A DNA stretch of 64,000 nucleotides from Acidimicrobiales bacterium (lineage in GTDB: Bacteria > Actinomycetota > Acidimicrobiia > Acidimicrobiales > MedAcidi-G1). Both the position numbers and the translations under genes were made by a program. Location of the stretch: positions 1 through 64,000 of the forward strand of contig JAQWTI010000016.1 of NCBI GenBank assembly GCA_029242745.1, read 5' to 3'. Shown one piece after another: positions 16,392 through 25,056 of the stretch (its first letter is position 1; each line of letters begins with the position of its first letter). Under the pieces are notes generated by a model, which worked only from the letters and a program-made list of their open reading frames with translations, had not been told where the DNA came from and did not search any database.

Positions 16392-17361
16392 CTTCACTTC
16401 CAAATCTTTCTAACTGCCGCATCGCCGTCATATGGTCCTGTCCAGGCCACTGCGGCTTATAAATGAAATCTGAATGCTCAACTTCATTCATTAACGTATT
16501 TAGGCCGTCCACTACGGTCGCCGGGCTCCCCATCACGAAACGGCTATCTAACCAGTCGCCATCACCCAAACTTGGGCCTCCAAATTTTTGGCCCCAATCC
16601 GCATATGTTTCGTAACGCGAGGCCGCGCCCTGATCAACCGCAGCTCTCGCTTCAGCAGCCGTATCCGCCAAATAGACCTCCCGTCGTACAGGGATAGCAG
16701 TACCAGAAAACCCCCCACTTGTTTCTCGCTCTTCAAGGTAAATACGGTAGAGGTCGATCAGCTCTCGATGAGTTGGAAATGGTGGCACGTACCAAGCATC
16801 GGCGAATCGCGCAGCCCTTCGAACAGCCGGTTCAGATTGCGCTCCAAGCCAGATAGGTGGACCGGGGTCCTGAACTGGAATCGTGGAAACACTGACGTCT
16901 GCCAACTGAAAAAACCCAGTTTCAGTAGTAACTGGGTTTCCTGTCCAGAGTGCCCGGATGAGTGGAATCCCTTCTTCCACACGGGCCACTCGAGAAGCAC
17001 GCTGAATTCCAAATGCATCAAACTCATCTTGGAGGTACCCGCCGCCTACTCCAAGAATCATTCGACCTTCAGTGATGACGTCGAGGGTTGCTGCCTCTTC
17101 TGCTATTCGAACTGGATGAGTCAGTGGTAGGAGAATAATTCCAGTCGCCACTCTCACAGAGGGGAACTGGGCTGCAATAGAAGCGAGATATGGAATCGGT
17201 TGCAGATACCTCAATGCTGGAGCAACAAAGTGCTGCCCGGCGACCACTAAGTCCATACCAGATTCAACAGCCAGAGAAATTAGTTCTCGATGTTCAGTAA
17301 TTTGCCGCTTCGGTGGCACCGAGCGGTCGTGCACCGATGTTAGAAGCAGTCCAAAGTTCAT
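16369..17361 (-). CDS. LLM class flavin-dependent oxidoreductase
   Basis: Luciferase-like protein of about 330 aa. The start chosen (MNFGLLLTS) is the second Met of the open frame, because family members begin just before this strand and GAAGAGCTGAG precedes it. Further signs are VATGIILLPLTHPVRIAEE in part (GIILLPLTHP), LGVGGGYLQDEFDAFG, GPPIWLGAQSEPAVRR and the C-terminal YKPQWPGQDH. It faces the CoA-transferase operon and overlaps its end by 23 bases. It would form a leftward unit preceded by the SnoaL-like gene (25 bp away). FMN or F420 may be the cofactor; the substrate is unknown. Confidence 0.87.
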   Translation of the reverse strand: MNFGLLLTSVHDRSVPPKRQITEHRELISLAVESGMDLVVAGQHFVAPALRYLQPIPYLASIAAQFPSVRVATGIILLPLTHPVRIAEEAATLDVITEGRMILGVGGGYLQDEFDAFGIQRASRVARVEEGIPLIRALWTGNPVTTETGFFQLADVSVSTIPVQDPGPPIWLGAQSEPAVRRAARFADAWYVPPFPTHRELIDLYRIYLEERETSGGFSGTAIPVRREVYLADTAAEARAAVDQGAASRYETYADWGQKFGGPSLGDGDWLDSRFVMGSPATVVDGLNTLMNEVEHSDFIYKPQWPGQDHMTAMRQLERFGSEVIPHFLG

Positions 17362-17385
17362 CTCAGCTCTTCGCATACCTCGTGT

Positions 17386-17886
17386 TCAGGGGATATCTGC
17401 TGGTTGTGGAGCAGCACCTGGCCAACGCTTACGGAGTTCGCTAGCCATTCCTTCCGAAAGTTCCTCGAAGGGCATGGCGTAGTACTGGCGCATCTCTCTC
17501 TCTCGGAACCGCCACTTCCCGTCTACTCCCTTGATGTAATGATCAAGGTAACGCATGGCAATCCAAAACGCCTTTCCCTCCAGCGCCATTTCCACTGCTC
17601 CCAAGGTCACCCCCCGTGCCTCCGTAGTTGAGATTTGATGAACCTCTTGAGAGTAGGGAATATGAAAACTAGGCCCTTGAATAGCCAGCCTCTCACGATA
17701 GAAATCAGCTATCGCTTGACGGCCACGTATAACTCCACTTGAACCTTCAAACACTGCATCTTCGGTATACAAGTCCGCCAGCGTGTCGATATCGCCATCA
17801 TCGGTAGCAACCGAATACTTGACAATAAGGTCATTGAGCGCCCAACGATCTTCAACCCACTGAAGGCGATCTTCAATTTCACTCAT
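17386..17886 (-). CDS. SnoaL-like/NTF2-fold protein
   Basis: Protein of about 166 aa with the cone-shaped SnoaL_4/NTF2 fold, as shown by the helix-rich start (LNDLIVKYSVATDDGD), LADLYTEDAVFEG, a GRQAIADFY helix and closing beta strands with YLDHYIKG. Members are dehydratases, isomerases, small subunits of ring dioxygenases or binding proteins. The frame is open 27 codons further upstream, but the Met at 17886 has GGAG six bases before it and fits the family start. The gene lies directly upstream of the LLM oxidoreductase in the same direction and may act with it. Confidence 0.75.
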   Translation of the reverse strand: MSEIEDRLQWVEDRWALNDLIVKYSVATDDGDIDTLADLYTEDAVFEGSSGVIRGRQAIADFYRERLAIQGPSFHIPYSQEVHQISTTEARGVTLGAVEMALEGKAFWIAMRYLDHYIKGVDGKWRFREREMRQYYAMPFEELSEGMASELRKRWPGAAPQPADIP

Positions 17887-18109
17887 GGTTTCTCCATTCC
17901 TACGCAGAATGCCGACCGTAGCGGCACTTTTATCTATATAAGTTGTAGCACTCTCTCTGGTTCTCATAGGTATCTATTCACCATCTACTCAGTGCCGATA
18001 CTGCCAGTCTGTAAAGTGGCACAGGTTCACAAGCAGTTAACTGTTTGACGCCCAAAATTGATTTCTCACCGCGCACTTGGGTCTAGCCCTTTAATAAAGG
18101 ACATGAGAA

Positions 18110-18925
18110 TTGATTATTAATGAGTCACTAGTTGAAGAGTTTCGGCGCGAGGGCTGGGTGAAGTTGCCGCGCATCACTGATGATGCACAACTAGAACGAC
18201 TGCAAGAAATCTACGACATCGAAGAGGAGACGGGGTCAAGCACTCTTTCTGGACAGAGCGGTGAAGATGGGCTTAAAGGAGACTTCGCCTACCAGACCCA
18301 TCCAGATATGACAAAGATGTGGACTAACAGGATTGATCTACGGCTCCGCTGGCCAGAACTACAGGACCTAGTCAGAATCTATTCCAAACTCGCCCTTGCC
18401 TTCATAGGTTGTCCTGAAGTCCTTGTGTTTTGGGACAAGACCTTTACCAAACCACCAAAGACAGAAGGAACCCGGCAATCAGTTTGGCACCAAGATCTTC
18501 CCTATAACCCAATTGACCGACGCGGTTTCCTCTCAGTATGGATAGCCGTAAATGATGTTTCTGAGCAGATGGGCGCAATGAGGTTTATTCCGCGCTCACA
18601 CCGGCTTGGGCCTTTGGGCCGCCTCGACCTCATTGGTCAAGATCACACCTGGGAGGAGCTCCTCAGACCCGATGATCTAGAGATTGTCAAACCACCGGTG
18701 ACACAACCCCTCGCCGCAGGGGAAGCAACTGTGCATGACGGCCTGACACTGCACGGCGCTGGAGAAAATTCTTCAGACAAACCCCGTCGTGGCTGGACAA
18801 TTATTTTTATTCCCTCAGACACACGCTGGACCGGCGGCCCCCATCCACATGCACAAAACAACATCCCAGGAATGAAACTGGGAGACACCTGGGATTACCC
18901 GCAATTTAGAATCGTCACCCACTGA
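18110..18925 (+). CDS. Phytanoyl-CoA dioxygenase (PhyH) family protein
   Basis: Fe(II)/2-oxoglutarate-dependent oxygenase of 271 aa. The iron ligands are the His and Asp of VWHQDLPYNP and the distal His in LTLHGAGENSS; the Arg of KPRRGWTIIF would bind 2-oxoglutarate. The fold around AGEATVHDG is typical. The start is TTG at 18110, supported by AAAGGA eight bases before it; the nearer ATG at 18103 is out of frame and stops after five codons. It stands alone on the plus strand between leftward genes. Family substrates range from phytanoyl-CoA to ectoine and alkaloids, so none is assigned. Confidence 0.85.
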   Translation: MIINESLVEEFRREGWVKLPRITDDAQLERLQEIYDIEEETGSSTLSGQSGEDGLKGDFAYQTHPDMTKMWTNRIDLRLRWPELQDLVRIYSKLALAFIGCPEVLVFWDKTFTKPPKTEGTRQSVWHQDLPYNPIDRRGFLSVWIAVNDVSEQMGAMRFIPRSHRLGPLGRLDLIGQDHTWEELLRPDDLEIVKPPVTQPLAAGEATVHDGLTLHGAGENSSDKPRRGWTIIFIPSDTRWTGGPHPHAQNNIPGMKLGDTWDYPQFRIVTH

Positions 18926-18967
18926 CACAACAACATCTGGCTTGTCCTAGGAACCCGCTTATACCAG

Positions 18968-19864
18968 TCAGCTGACTGAATGCCCAACGCTGAGATTCCT
19001 TGCCTTACTCGCAATCATGGCTAGTGAGGTGATAACAATTCCTGTTCCGATTGCCTGCGTTCCACCAATGCCTTCTCCAATAAGCCACCAGGTGTAAAGC
19101 GGTGCGAAAGCGGTAAAGCCCAGGTTCATTAGACCAACAAAACTCAAAGGGATGTGACCATGAGCAAAGTTGGTAAGTAGATGACCAGTCCCTGGGATCA
19201 GTGCCATGGCCACTACTAGGAACCAATCGTTACCGGAAGGAATTGGTATCCCCCTTTCGCTAATCAACATAAAGGGAAAGACCGTTGCCAAAGCCACAAG
19301 CACGAGGAGCAACTGGTAGGTAAGTGAATCAAGGCTCTCCCGTGCTTTCTTGCTTGACGCGAAATAAAGGGTGAAGAGAAGCATCGCGACTACAGAACCC
19401 ATGTCCCCGGAAAGACTCGCCACACCGCTGGCATCAGCAGCCGTCAATGTCAGAGCTACTCCACCGAATGCCGTAAGTGAATAGAGATAGACCGACAACC
19501 GAGGACGTTCACCAAAAAACTTGATGCTTACGAGCAACACAGCGAGTGGCTGGAAAGACATGATGACCATGTGGTGCAGCGCACTCGTACGTCGTAACGA
19601 ATACACGCCAACCATCAAATTAAGGCCAAAAACAAACCCTCCCAAGACGGCATGACGAAGGTCTGCCCACACAAGTCGACGTCGAGAGGCAACTAGGAAG
19701 ACAGTCAAGGGGATAGCGGAAAACAGAAGCCGCCAGAAGACAAAAGCGGTAATCGCAATTTCTACTTTTTTGACAATTACCGGACCAAAAGCAAGAAGGC
19801 AGACTGCTCCGATTGCAGCACCTCTACCCAGACCGGGCTGCTTATCTCTCATTTCAATCTTCAT
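18968..19864 (-). CDS. EamA/DMT-superfamily transporter
   Basis: Integral membrane protein of about 298 aa with ten predicted helices in two EamA repeats, for example GAAIGAVCLLAFGPVIV, AVLGGFVFGLNLMVGVYSL in part and the last LAMIASKA segment. Exporters of this superfamily carry amino acids, metabolites or drugs. The Met at 19864 (MKIEMRDKQ) was preferred to the upstream end of the open frame because the first helix follows it directly. A 14-base perfect palindrome (18965-18978) overlaps its stop codon. Direction and substrate of transport are unknown; proximity to the catabolic genes may be accidental. Confidence 0.85.
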   Translation of the reverse strand: MKIEMRDKQPGLGRGAAIGAVCLLAFGPVIVKKVEIAITAFVFWRLLFSAIPLTVFLVASRRRLVWADLRHAVLGGFVFGLNLMVGVYSLRRTSALHHMVIMSFQPLAVLLVSIKFFGERPRLSVYLYSLTAFGGVALTLTAADASGVASLSGDMGSVVAMLLFTLYFASSKKARESLDSLTYQLLLVLVALATVFPFMLISERGIPIPSGNDWFLVVAMALIPGTGHLLTNFAHGHIPLSFVGLMNLGFTAFAPLYTWWLIGEGIGGTQAIGTGIVITSLAMIASKARNLSVGHSVS

Positions 19865-20006
19865 TACTCTTGACCCGATTCCTAATGGAAAGAAAGAACA
19901 CCTAGACGCTCGGGCCAATCTTCTATGGGAACTGAGATCAGCACCATGGATTCTTTTGGTGCCAAGCCCACCAAGACAATCGTAGACAGAATTAACTTCT
20001 GACTAA

Positions 20007-21215
20007 TCAGTTAGCCGCAAGCGCCTCACACTTCTGCAAGAGAGCGTCAAACACCGTGTCACCACCACTCAAAAGCAGCGAATACTGCCCACTCTGTGAG
20101 TTTGCAAACCCGTAACTCCGGGCGTTAACCCTGTATGCGCCAGTTTCACAGAGTTGAACAGCCACGAACGAATCCGTACCGACATGATCATCGTTGGAAG
20201 CAATAAGCTCTCCTAACGGACCAAATACTTCGAGATAAGTGTCGAAATGGCTTGAGGTCATCTGGATTTGAACTGAAGTCCCAGCCTGACCGAAAAAGAT
20301 CCATTCGTCAGACATTCCAGGGTGTTTGAAATCCTGAACCTGCTCATACCCGTACAGGTTGTTCACCTGATTGTTCACCGGGGGAAGTGTCGTTGACGTT
20401 GTAGGAGGAGGAGGTAAGTGGTCAAGTGAAAGGCCGCGATCAATAAGGGCCCGGACGTGCTTGTCAAAGGTTGACGGCCCATAGGTCCAATCAGCTTGCA
20501 TGCCGAGAACGATCTGCAGAACTTGAATCCGCTCTCCAACCTCCCAGAGGTCATAGTTGTCGAGAAGAACCGCTTCTTCGTTGATCTCAGCAACCGGCTC
20601 CTCCACATCAGGATCAATCGGAAGAGTCGGCTCCAGCGTCGTGGTGGTAGTTACTGGTGGCACCAAAGAAGTAGTGGTACGGGTGGGTTCCAAAGTGGTA
20701 GTTGTTGGAACCGTCGAGCCGACAGACGTGGCCGGCACCGTGGCCGCCACCGTAGCCGGCACCGTAGCCGGCACCGTGGCCGGCACCGTGGCCGGCACCG
20801 TGGTCGGCACCGTGGCCGGCACCGTGGTCGGAGCCACGATTACCTCAGTGTCCCCACCAATAGCACCACCCAACAGGGCGATCACCACTCCTGACAACAG
20901 TAAGGAACCCACCACGAAAACTCTGGTCCGGACTTTGTGCTGATCCCTGTCCCGCTGCGCCCTGTCCTCCGCCCCCTGAAGCTTTTCTGCAAATTTCAAG
21001 CGCTCCGCTTCAGCTTCTTCCAACTGCTCAAGCACTCTGGCCCGTTCAAGTTGGACGGTCTCCTGCTCGCGTTCAATCTGTTCTGCGGCCTTGCCGGTCA
21101 TCTCCAGATCTCGTGCCTGAGCAACCTTTTCCGCAGACTCCAACTCCTCCTTGAGGCGCGTGATTTCTTCACGGCTCTCACGGAGCTTCATATGGAGGTA
21201 GTTGTTCTTTGCCAT
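20007..21215 (-). CDS. Membrane-anchored protein with coiled coil, TVPA repeats and PPC domain
   Basis: No known function. The 402 aa chain has a charged N-terminal coiled coil (about 1-90, Glu/Arg/Leu-rich), one membrane helix near 103-123 (VFVVGSLLLSGVVIALLGG), then a low-complexity outside linker of TVPA repeats and Thr/Val/Pro runs (about 128-200). Near residues 220-265 is a peptidoglycan-binding-like motif (LQIVLGMQADWTYGPSTFD), and about 300-390 is a bacterial pre-peptidase C-terminal (PPC) beta domain with DTYLEVFGPLGELIASNDD. The order suggests an inside coil, a spacer through the wall and an outer adhesive domain. It precedes a secreted protease-FN3 protein on the other side of a 223 bp gap, both read leftward. 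Confidence 0.75.
   Translation of the reverse strand: MAKNNYLHMKLRESREEITRLKEELESAEKVAQARDLEMTGKAAEQIEREQETVQLERARVLEQLEEAEAERLKFAEKLQGAEDRAQRDRDQHKVRTRVFVVGSLLLSGVVIALLGGAIGGDTEVIVAPTTVPATVPTTVPATVPATVPATVPATVAATVPATSVGSTVPTTTTLEPTRTTTSLVPPVTTTTTLEPTLPIDPDVEEPVAEINEEAVLLDNYDLWEVGERIQVLQIVLGMQADWTYGPSTFDKHVRALIDRGLSLDHLPPPPTTSTTLPPVNNQVNNLYGYEQVQDFKHPGMSDEWIFFGQAGTSVQIQMTSSHFDTYLEVFGPLGELIASNDDHVGTDSFVAVQLCETGAYRVNARSYGFANSQSGQYSLLLSGGDTVFDALLQKCEALAAN
20731..20831. repeat. 12-base tandem repeat encoding TVPA units
   Basis: Eight full units of GCCGGCACCGTG and near variants run in exact 12-base register, followed by a 5-base partial unit. On the minus strand they encode Thr-Val-Pro-Ala with occasional Thr or Ala changes. 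Variants differ only at one to two positions, so the array is young or kept uniform and could vary in copy number. Confidence 0.95.
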
Positions 21216-21283
21216 CAGCTAACCGTGGATCGAATCGAGTGTGAGTAGTTAAAGAAGGTTTGGTCGGCCGCATCATTCGACCT

Positions 21284-21314
21284 GCCCGTTAGACGACCAC
21301 CGTCGCCTACGGGC
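21284..21314. other. Imperfect inverted repeat in intergenic region
   Basis: GCCCGT at 21284-21289 pairs with ACGGGC at 21309-21314, and the inner bases continue the stem with one bulge and one mismatch to a 4-base CACC loop. It lies between two leftward genes, downstream of the protease gene. There is no T-tract in the leftward direction, so it may be an RNA processing or pause element rather than a terminator. Confidence 0.4.
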
Positions 21315-21438
21315 ATGACGTCGATCGGACTAGTCATTCTGTCATTCCCGCGGTACATCGCCACCTCTTGAATATCTTCCATCATTGTGGCTTACAGGAC
21401 TGAAATTGCGGATTAGATCGACCAAAGATGAACAAGGA

Positions 21439-24400
21439 TCACCCAACTACTGCCCACACGCTTGAAGACGCTGAACCACGGCCCAAATCATTCTCCATGG
21501 TCACCCGCACCTCGTACTCCTCCCCTGAAATCAACCCACTGACTCGAGCTGTAGTGGTCGTTGGACCACCACTGAACCATTGCCAATCAGCAAGACCCCT
21601 TTGTCGGATTCCGACATGGACCGCCGTGATAGATGAACCTCCATCTTCTGGCAGATTCCAAGTAACAAAAAGGTTCTCATCGTTGCCAACCACCATTACT
21701 CCGTAAGCCACTCCAGGAACATTCGCTGGAACAACAACCGTGGACGCATACCGGCTGACCCCTAGCGCTGTCACCGCCGACACCCGCACCCGGTAGGTAA
21801 CGCCATTCTGGAGATTAACGATGGTCGCTCCATCCGCTGCACCTACCTCTCCACTCAAAAGGTTCCAGGTGTCACCATCGTCTGACGAAAACTCGATCCG
21901 ATAACCAACGATAGGTGAGCCTCCGTCCTCACCTGATTCAGTCCAAGTCAGAATGGCGGAACCATTACCAGGCTCGATCCAAAGATCAGTTGGTGGTGCA
22001 GGCCGCCCAGGTACAAGGGTGATAATGCCGCTCACTGGTCCACGCCCAACAATGGTCACCGCTGAAACCCGAAAGTCCTCCCGGGCCCCGTTCACCAATT
22101 TGTCAACCACCGAAGACGGCACCACTGATGTCCCATCCTCTACCGGTACCCAACCCACATCACTCAATCGCTCAATTACATAGTCCAAGACCGGAGAACC
22201 ACCATCATCAATTGGGGCAGTCCACGACAACTCGACTCGTCCGTCTCCTGCGATCCCAGTGAGTCCCGTCGGGGCATCAGGTTGACCCACCACCACAACT
22301 GCCTCGTTTGATGCCGCGCTCACTCCGCGGCTATTGATAGCCATAATCCGGAACCGAAGCCGGGTCTCGTTAACGAGGCCCGTCACCGTCAACTCGGTTC
22401 CAACCGTAATTCCATCGTCAACAGTCACCCATGTCTCACCATCGATCGAATACTGCACTCTGTGGTCGATCACTGGATCATCAACTGGCGCAAAGCCTCG
22501 CTTCCATGAAAGGACCGCTGAAGAATCACCTCCACGTCCAGTCAGACCAGTCGGGGCGCTAGGAGGACCAACTGGAACAATCGTGACTGACCTTGGGCTG
22601 GTATTGCGCCCCGTTGCATCCACCGCTGTCACATAAAAGGTGTACGTGCGCCCGTTTACCAGTTCTTCAATGTTGTGCGCCAGCGCAGTCAAACCTTCGA
22701 CAGCCTGCCACGGATCACCGATTCTTGAAGCAATCCAATCTGCATGACTGCTAACCCGCGTAGCCACGTTGGGATAGGTCTCATCGCCACATCCACCAGA
22801 CAAACCGTATGAGGTAACGCCCACCAACTTCGTCATGCCTAACTCAGCGGTGACTGGTCCTCCACTGTCTCCCGAGCACGCTCCTTCACCACCCGGTGAA
22901 CCGACACAAAGCTCTAGAGATGCATTGAAACCCCGCCAACTTCCACAAAGGTTGTCCAACGGTCCTCCCAAGGTTAAACCGACTGCAGTCTTAAGTTTTG
23001 ACTCGTACTGTTGTCCGTCCGCTGTTACGGCTCCCCAACCAGAAACATCCAGTGCGGTCCCAGTTATGGGGAAATCTCCGTTGATCTGCCATGGAATCGC
23101 AGTTCCTGATGCTTCGGAGGCCAACTCAATAAGTCCGATGTCGTAAAGAATCCGCTCTGCGTTGTATTGCTCATGAATATGCAAGGCATTTACCGGAATA
23201 CGGTCACTAGTTGAGACCTCGTTCAAGTCAAACAGTCCAGCGATTTGGATCTCATCTACAGTTTTTTCTTCCAGACAGTGGGCTGCCGTTATCACCCACC
23301 GCGGGGCAACAAGAGTTCCTCCGCAGAAGTGCGCCTGAAACGGGTCTGCCCGGTCGCTCGCGAGTAGCGCTACTACGTGGGTAGCTGAGTCCAGCAGTAC
23401 CGGTAAGCCGCCAACGATCATCGGAGTTCGGGGGCCCACCCTCATCTGAGCCAGATGAGTTGGTCCTAACTGCATAAAGACCTCTGGAGATACTGTCTGA
23501 ATTTGCTTATTTTTCAAGTTGTTCGTAGCACCACGAATAACGGCAGTATCCGATAAGACCCGAGACTCATCGAAGTACACGACACTGTACGAAAAAGGCC
23601 CTACACCGGATGGTGCCTCCCAAACCAGCTCGACCCTGCCGTCCCCGACGGTTGCCACCAAGCCATCAGAGGCAACCACTTTGACAGGCGTTGCCGGTAC
23701 GTCCACCAGTGCTGCCGTCCATAGGCCCGGACCCACACCGTTTATAGCTCTTACGCGGACCTGTCGTGCCGTACCGTTATCCACCCCACTAAGGGTGAAC
23801 GACCTAGTGGTTCCCGGAACCTCGATCACTATCCAATCAACAGAATCGTCTCCAGCCGGTACCGGACGATGAGCTACTTCAAAACTGGTGATCGATGATC
23901 CGCCACTGGAGGGCACTCTCCAAGCCACTTCAATAGAACGATCACCAGCTAGCAGAGTGCCTTCTCTGGGTCGACCAGGAGGTAACAAATCACCGTCAGC
24001 CAAGGCCCACTCACCCGTAGTCGCAATCTCAAGTACGTGCCCACCAGTTGGGATCCGGAGGCGACTCACTAACGGACCCTCAGCTACCGCCAAAACCTCA
24101 GACCCAACTAGGTCGGGCCCCATCGATCGAATGCTGATTGATCCGCCGCCGATATGTCGAAATCGAGGTGCTAAACCACGAGCAGCAGGAGACAGGAGAA
24201 ACACCGTGTCCCCCGATCCAGTGACCGGCAAGACAAGATCAATAGTCGGACTTTCAATTACCGATTCAAAATTCACTGACCAGTCTCCATCAGCCTCCAC
24301 TGATACCGAAGCAATAGCAGCAGGATTGCCAACAAGCAACCGGCCGGCTACCACCCCATCGCGCTCAACCAAGACCTCAACTTCTTCACCAGACACGTCT

Positions 24401-25005
24401 AATCCAACTACCCGGAACGGGCCTGCGCCTACATGTTCATAGGCCACCACTCTGTAATCAACCGGAGGTGGCTCATCGAGAACAACGGCACGAGACCCGG
24501 ATCCAGCCAACATCAATGGTGCCCCCGTTCCCGGAGATGTGATCTCTTCAACTAGGCGTCTAACTACACCAGTTCCATTAACCCCAGCATCTAGCCCAGC
24601 GAAGAAAGTCAGAATGGCTGCGCCGAACAACTGCGCTTGCTCCTGACTTATGCAGTAATGAGCGGCAACTCGATCAAGTGTGGCCAATTCAACGCCTGAC
24701 CAGTCAGTGGCAAACCGATGTGAGCCCAGGGGATCAAGTTGAGTGGCGTATCCAAGTCCACATTCATTTCCAGTCTCACCGGAGATGGACAAGATGAAGT
24801 TCACCACTGCTACCCCAGCACGTTGAAGTTCTGCTGGGTTGCCATACCCAAGGTGCTCAGTAGCCCACTGGAGATCAACCAATTCCCCATCGTCATAGCC
24901 GGTTCCCACCACGTCAGCCGATGCACGACTGATTCCTGGACCCAGCGAAAACACAACGGTGACCAACACAACGCCTGCAAAGTGGAGGAAGAATCGCCGT
25001 CGCAT
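21439..25005 (-). CDS. Secreted multidomain protein: six FN3 domains with inserted S1 protease
   Basis: Exported protein of 1188 aa. It opens with a signal peptide (MRRRFFLHF, hydrophobic core, then SRASA). An unassigned region follows to about residue 340, then fibronectin type III domains. The second FN3 domain begins at TPVKVVASDG, is broken after YFDESRVLS by an S1 trypsin-like domain (about 500-763), and resumes at LTALAHNIEELVNGRTYTF. Four more FN3 domains follow. The protease has a complete triad: TAAHC, YDIGLIEL and GDSGGP. The residue at the S1 specificity position (chymotrypsin 189) is Gly, so trypsin specificity is not expected. The Met at 25005 has AGAAGG five bases before it and was preferred to the longer frame. 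A role in surface adhesion or polymer degradation is likely. Confidence 0.88.
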   Translation of the reverse strand: MRRRFFLHFAGVVLVTVVFSLGPGISRASADVVGTGYDDGELVDLQWATEHLGYGNPAELQRAGVAVVNFILSISGETGNECGLGYATQLDPLGSHRFATDWSGVELATLDRVAAHYCISQEQAQLFGAAILTFFAGLDAGVNGTGVVRRLVEEITSPGTGAPLMLAGSGSRAVVLDEPPPVDYRVVAYEHVGAGPFRVVGLDVSGEEVEVLVERDGVVAGRLLVGNPAAIASVSVEADGDWSVNFESVIESPTIDLVLPVTGSGDTVFLLSPAARGLAPRFRHIGGGSISIRSMGPDLVGSEVLAVAEGPLVSRLRIPTGGHVLEIATTGEWALADGDLLPPGRPREGTLLAGDRSIEVAWRVPSSGGSSITSFEVAHRPVPAGDDSVDWIVIEVPGTTRSFTLSGVDNGTARQVRVRAINGVGPGLWTAALVDVPATPVKVVASDGLVATVGDGRVELVWEAPSGVGPFSYSVVYFDESRVLSDTAVIRGATNNLKNKQIQTVSPEVFMQLGPTHLAQMRVGPRTPMIVGGLPVLLDSATHVVALLASDRADPFQAHFCGGTLVAPRWVITAAHCLEEKTVDEIQIAGLFDLNEVSTSDRIPVNALHIHEQYNAERILYDIGLIELASEASGTAIPWQINGDFPITGTALDVSGWGAVTADGQQYESKLKTAVGLTLGGPLDNLCGSWRGFNASLELCVGSPGGEGACSGDSGGPVTAELGMTKLVGVTSYGLSGGCGDETYPNVATRVSSHADWIASRIGDPWQAVEGLTALAHNIEELVNGRTYTFYVTAVDATGRNTSPRSVTIVPVGPPSAPTGLTGRGGDSSAVLSWKRGFAPVDDPVIDHRVQYSIDGETWVTVDDGITVGTELTVTGLVNETRLRFRIMAINSRGVSAASNEAVVVVGQPDAPTGLTGIAGDGRVELSWTAPIDDGGSPVLDYVIERLSDVGWVPVEDGTSVVPSSVVDKLVNGAREDFRVSAVTIVGRGPVSGIITLVPGRPAPPTDLWIEPGNGSAILTWTESGEDGGSPIVGYRIEFSSDDGDTWNLLSGEVGAADGATIVNLQNGVTYRVRVSAVTALGVSRYASTVVVPANVPGVAYGVMVVGNDENLFVTWNLPEDGGSSITAVHVGIRQRGLADWQWFSGGPTTTTARVSGLISGEEYEVRVTMENDLGRGSASSSVWAVVG

Positions 25006-25056
25006 AGAACCTTCTATCTGCTCACCACTGACGCCTCTGACCATAGGCTTCCGTCT

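Noticed and set aside
16588-17130. Plus-strand 180-codon frame within the LLM gene
   Set aside because: The opposite strand encodes a complete LLM protein; this frame has no recognisable domain.
18965-18978. 14-base palindrome CAGTCAGCTGACTG as operator
   Set aside because: It overlaps the EamA stop codon and lies after, not before, both convergent genes; no second copy was seen.
20731-20831. CRISPR-like array
   Set aside because: Units are contiguous 12-mers without spacers and stay in frame with the surrounding gene.
20496-20943. Plus-strand frames with Arg-His-Gly or Gly-Thr-Val repeats
   Set aside because: They are readings of the 12-base array on the wrong strand; the minus-strand frame has a coiled coil, helix and PPC domain around the repeat.
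23888-24442. Plus-strand 184-codon frame inside the protease-FN3 gene
   Set aside because: Ser/Thr/Pro-rich shadow of the FN3 and Ser-rich coding strand, with no start signal or family.
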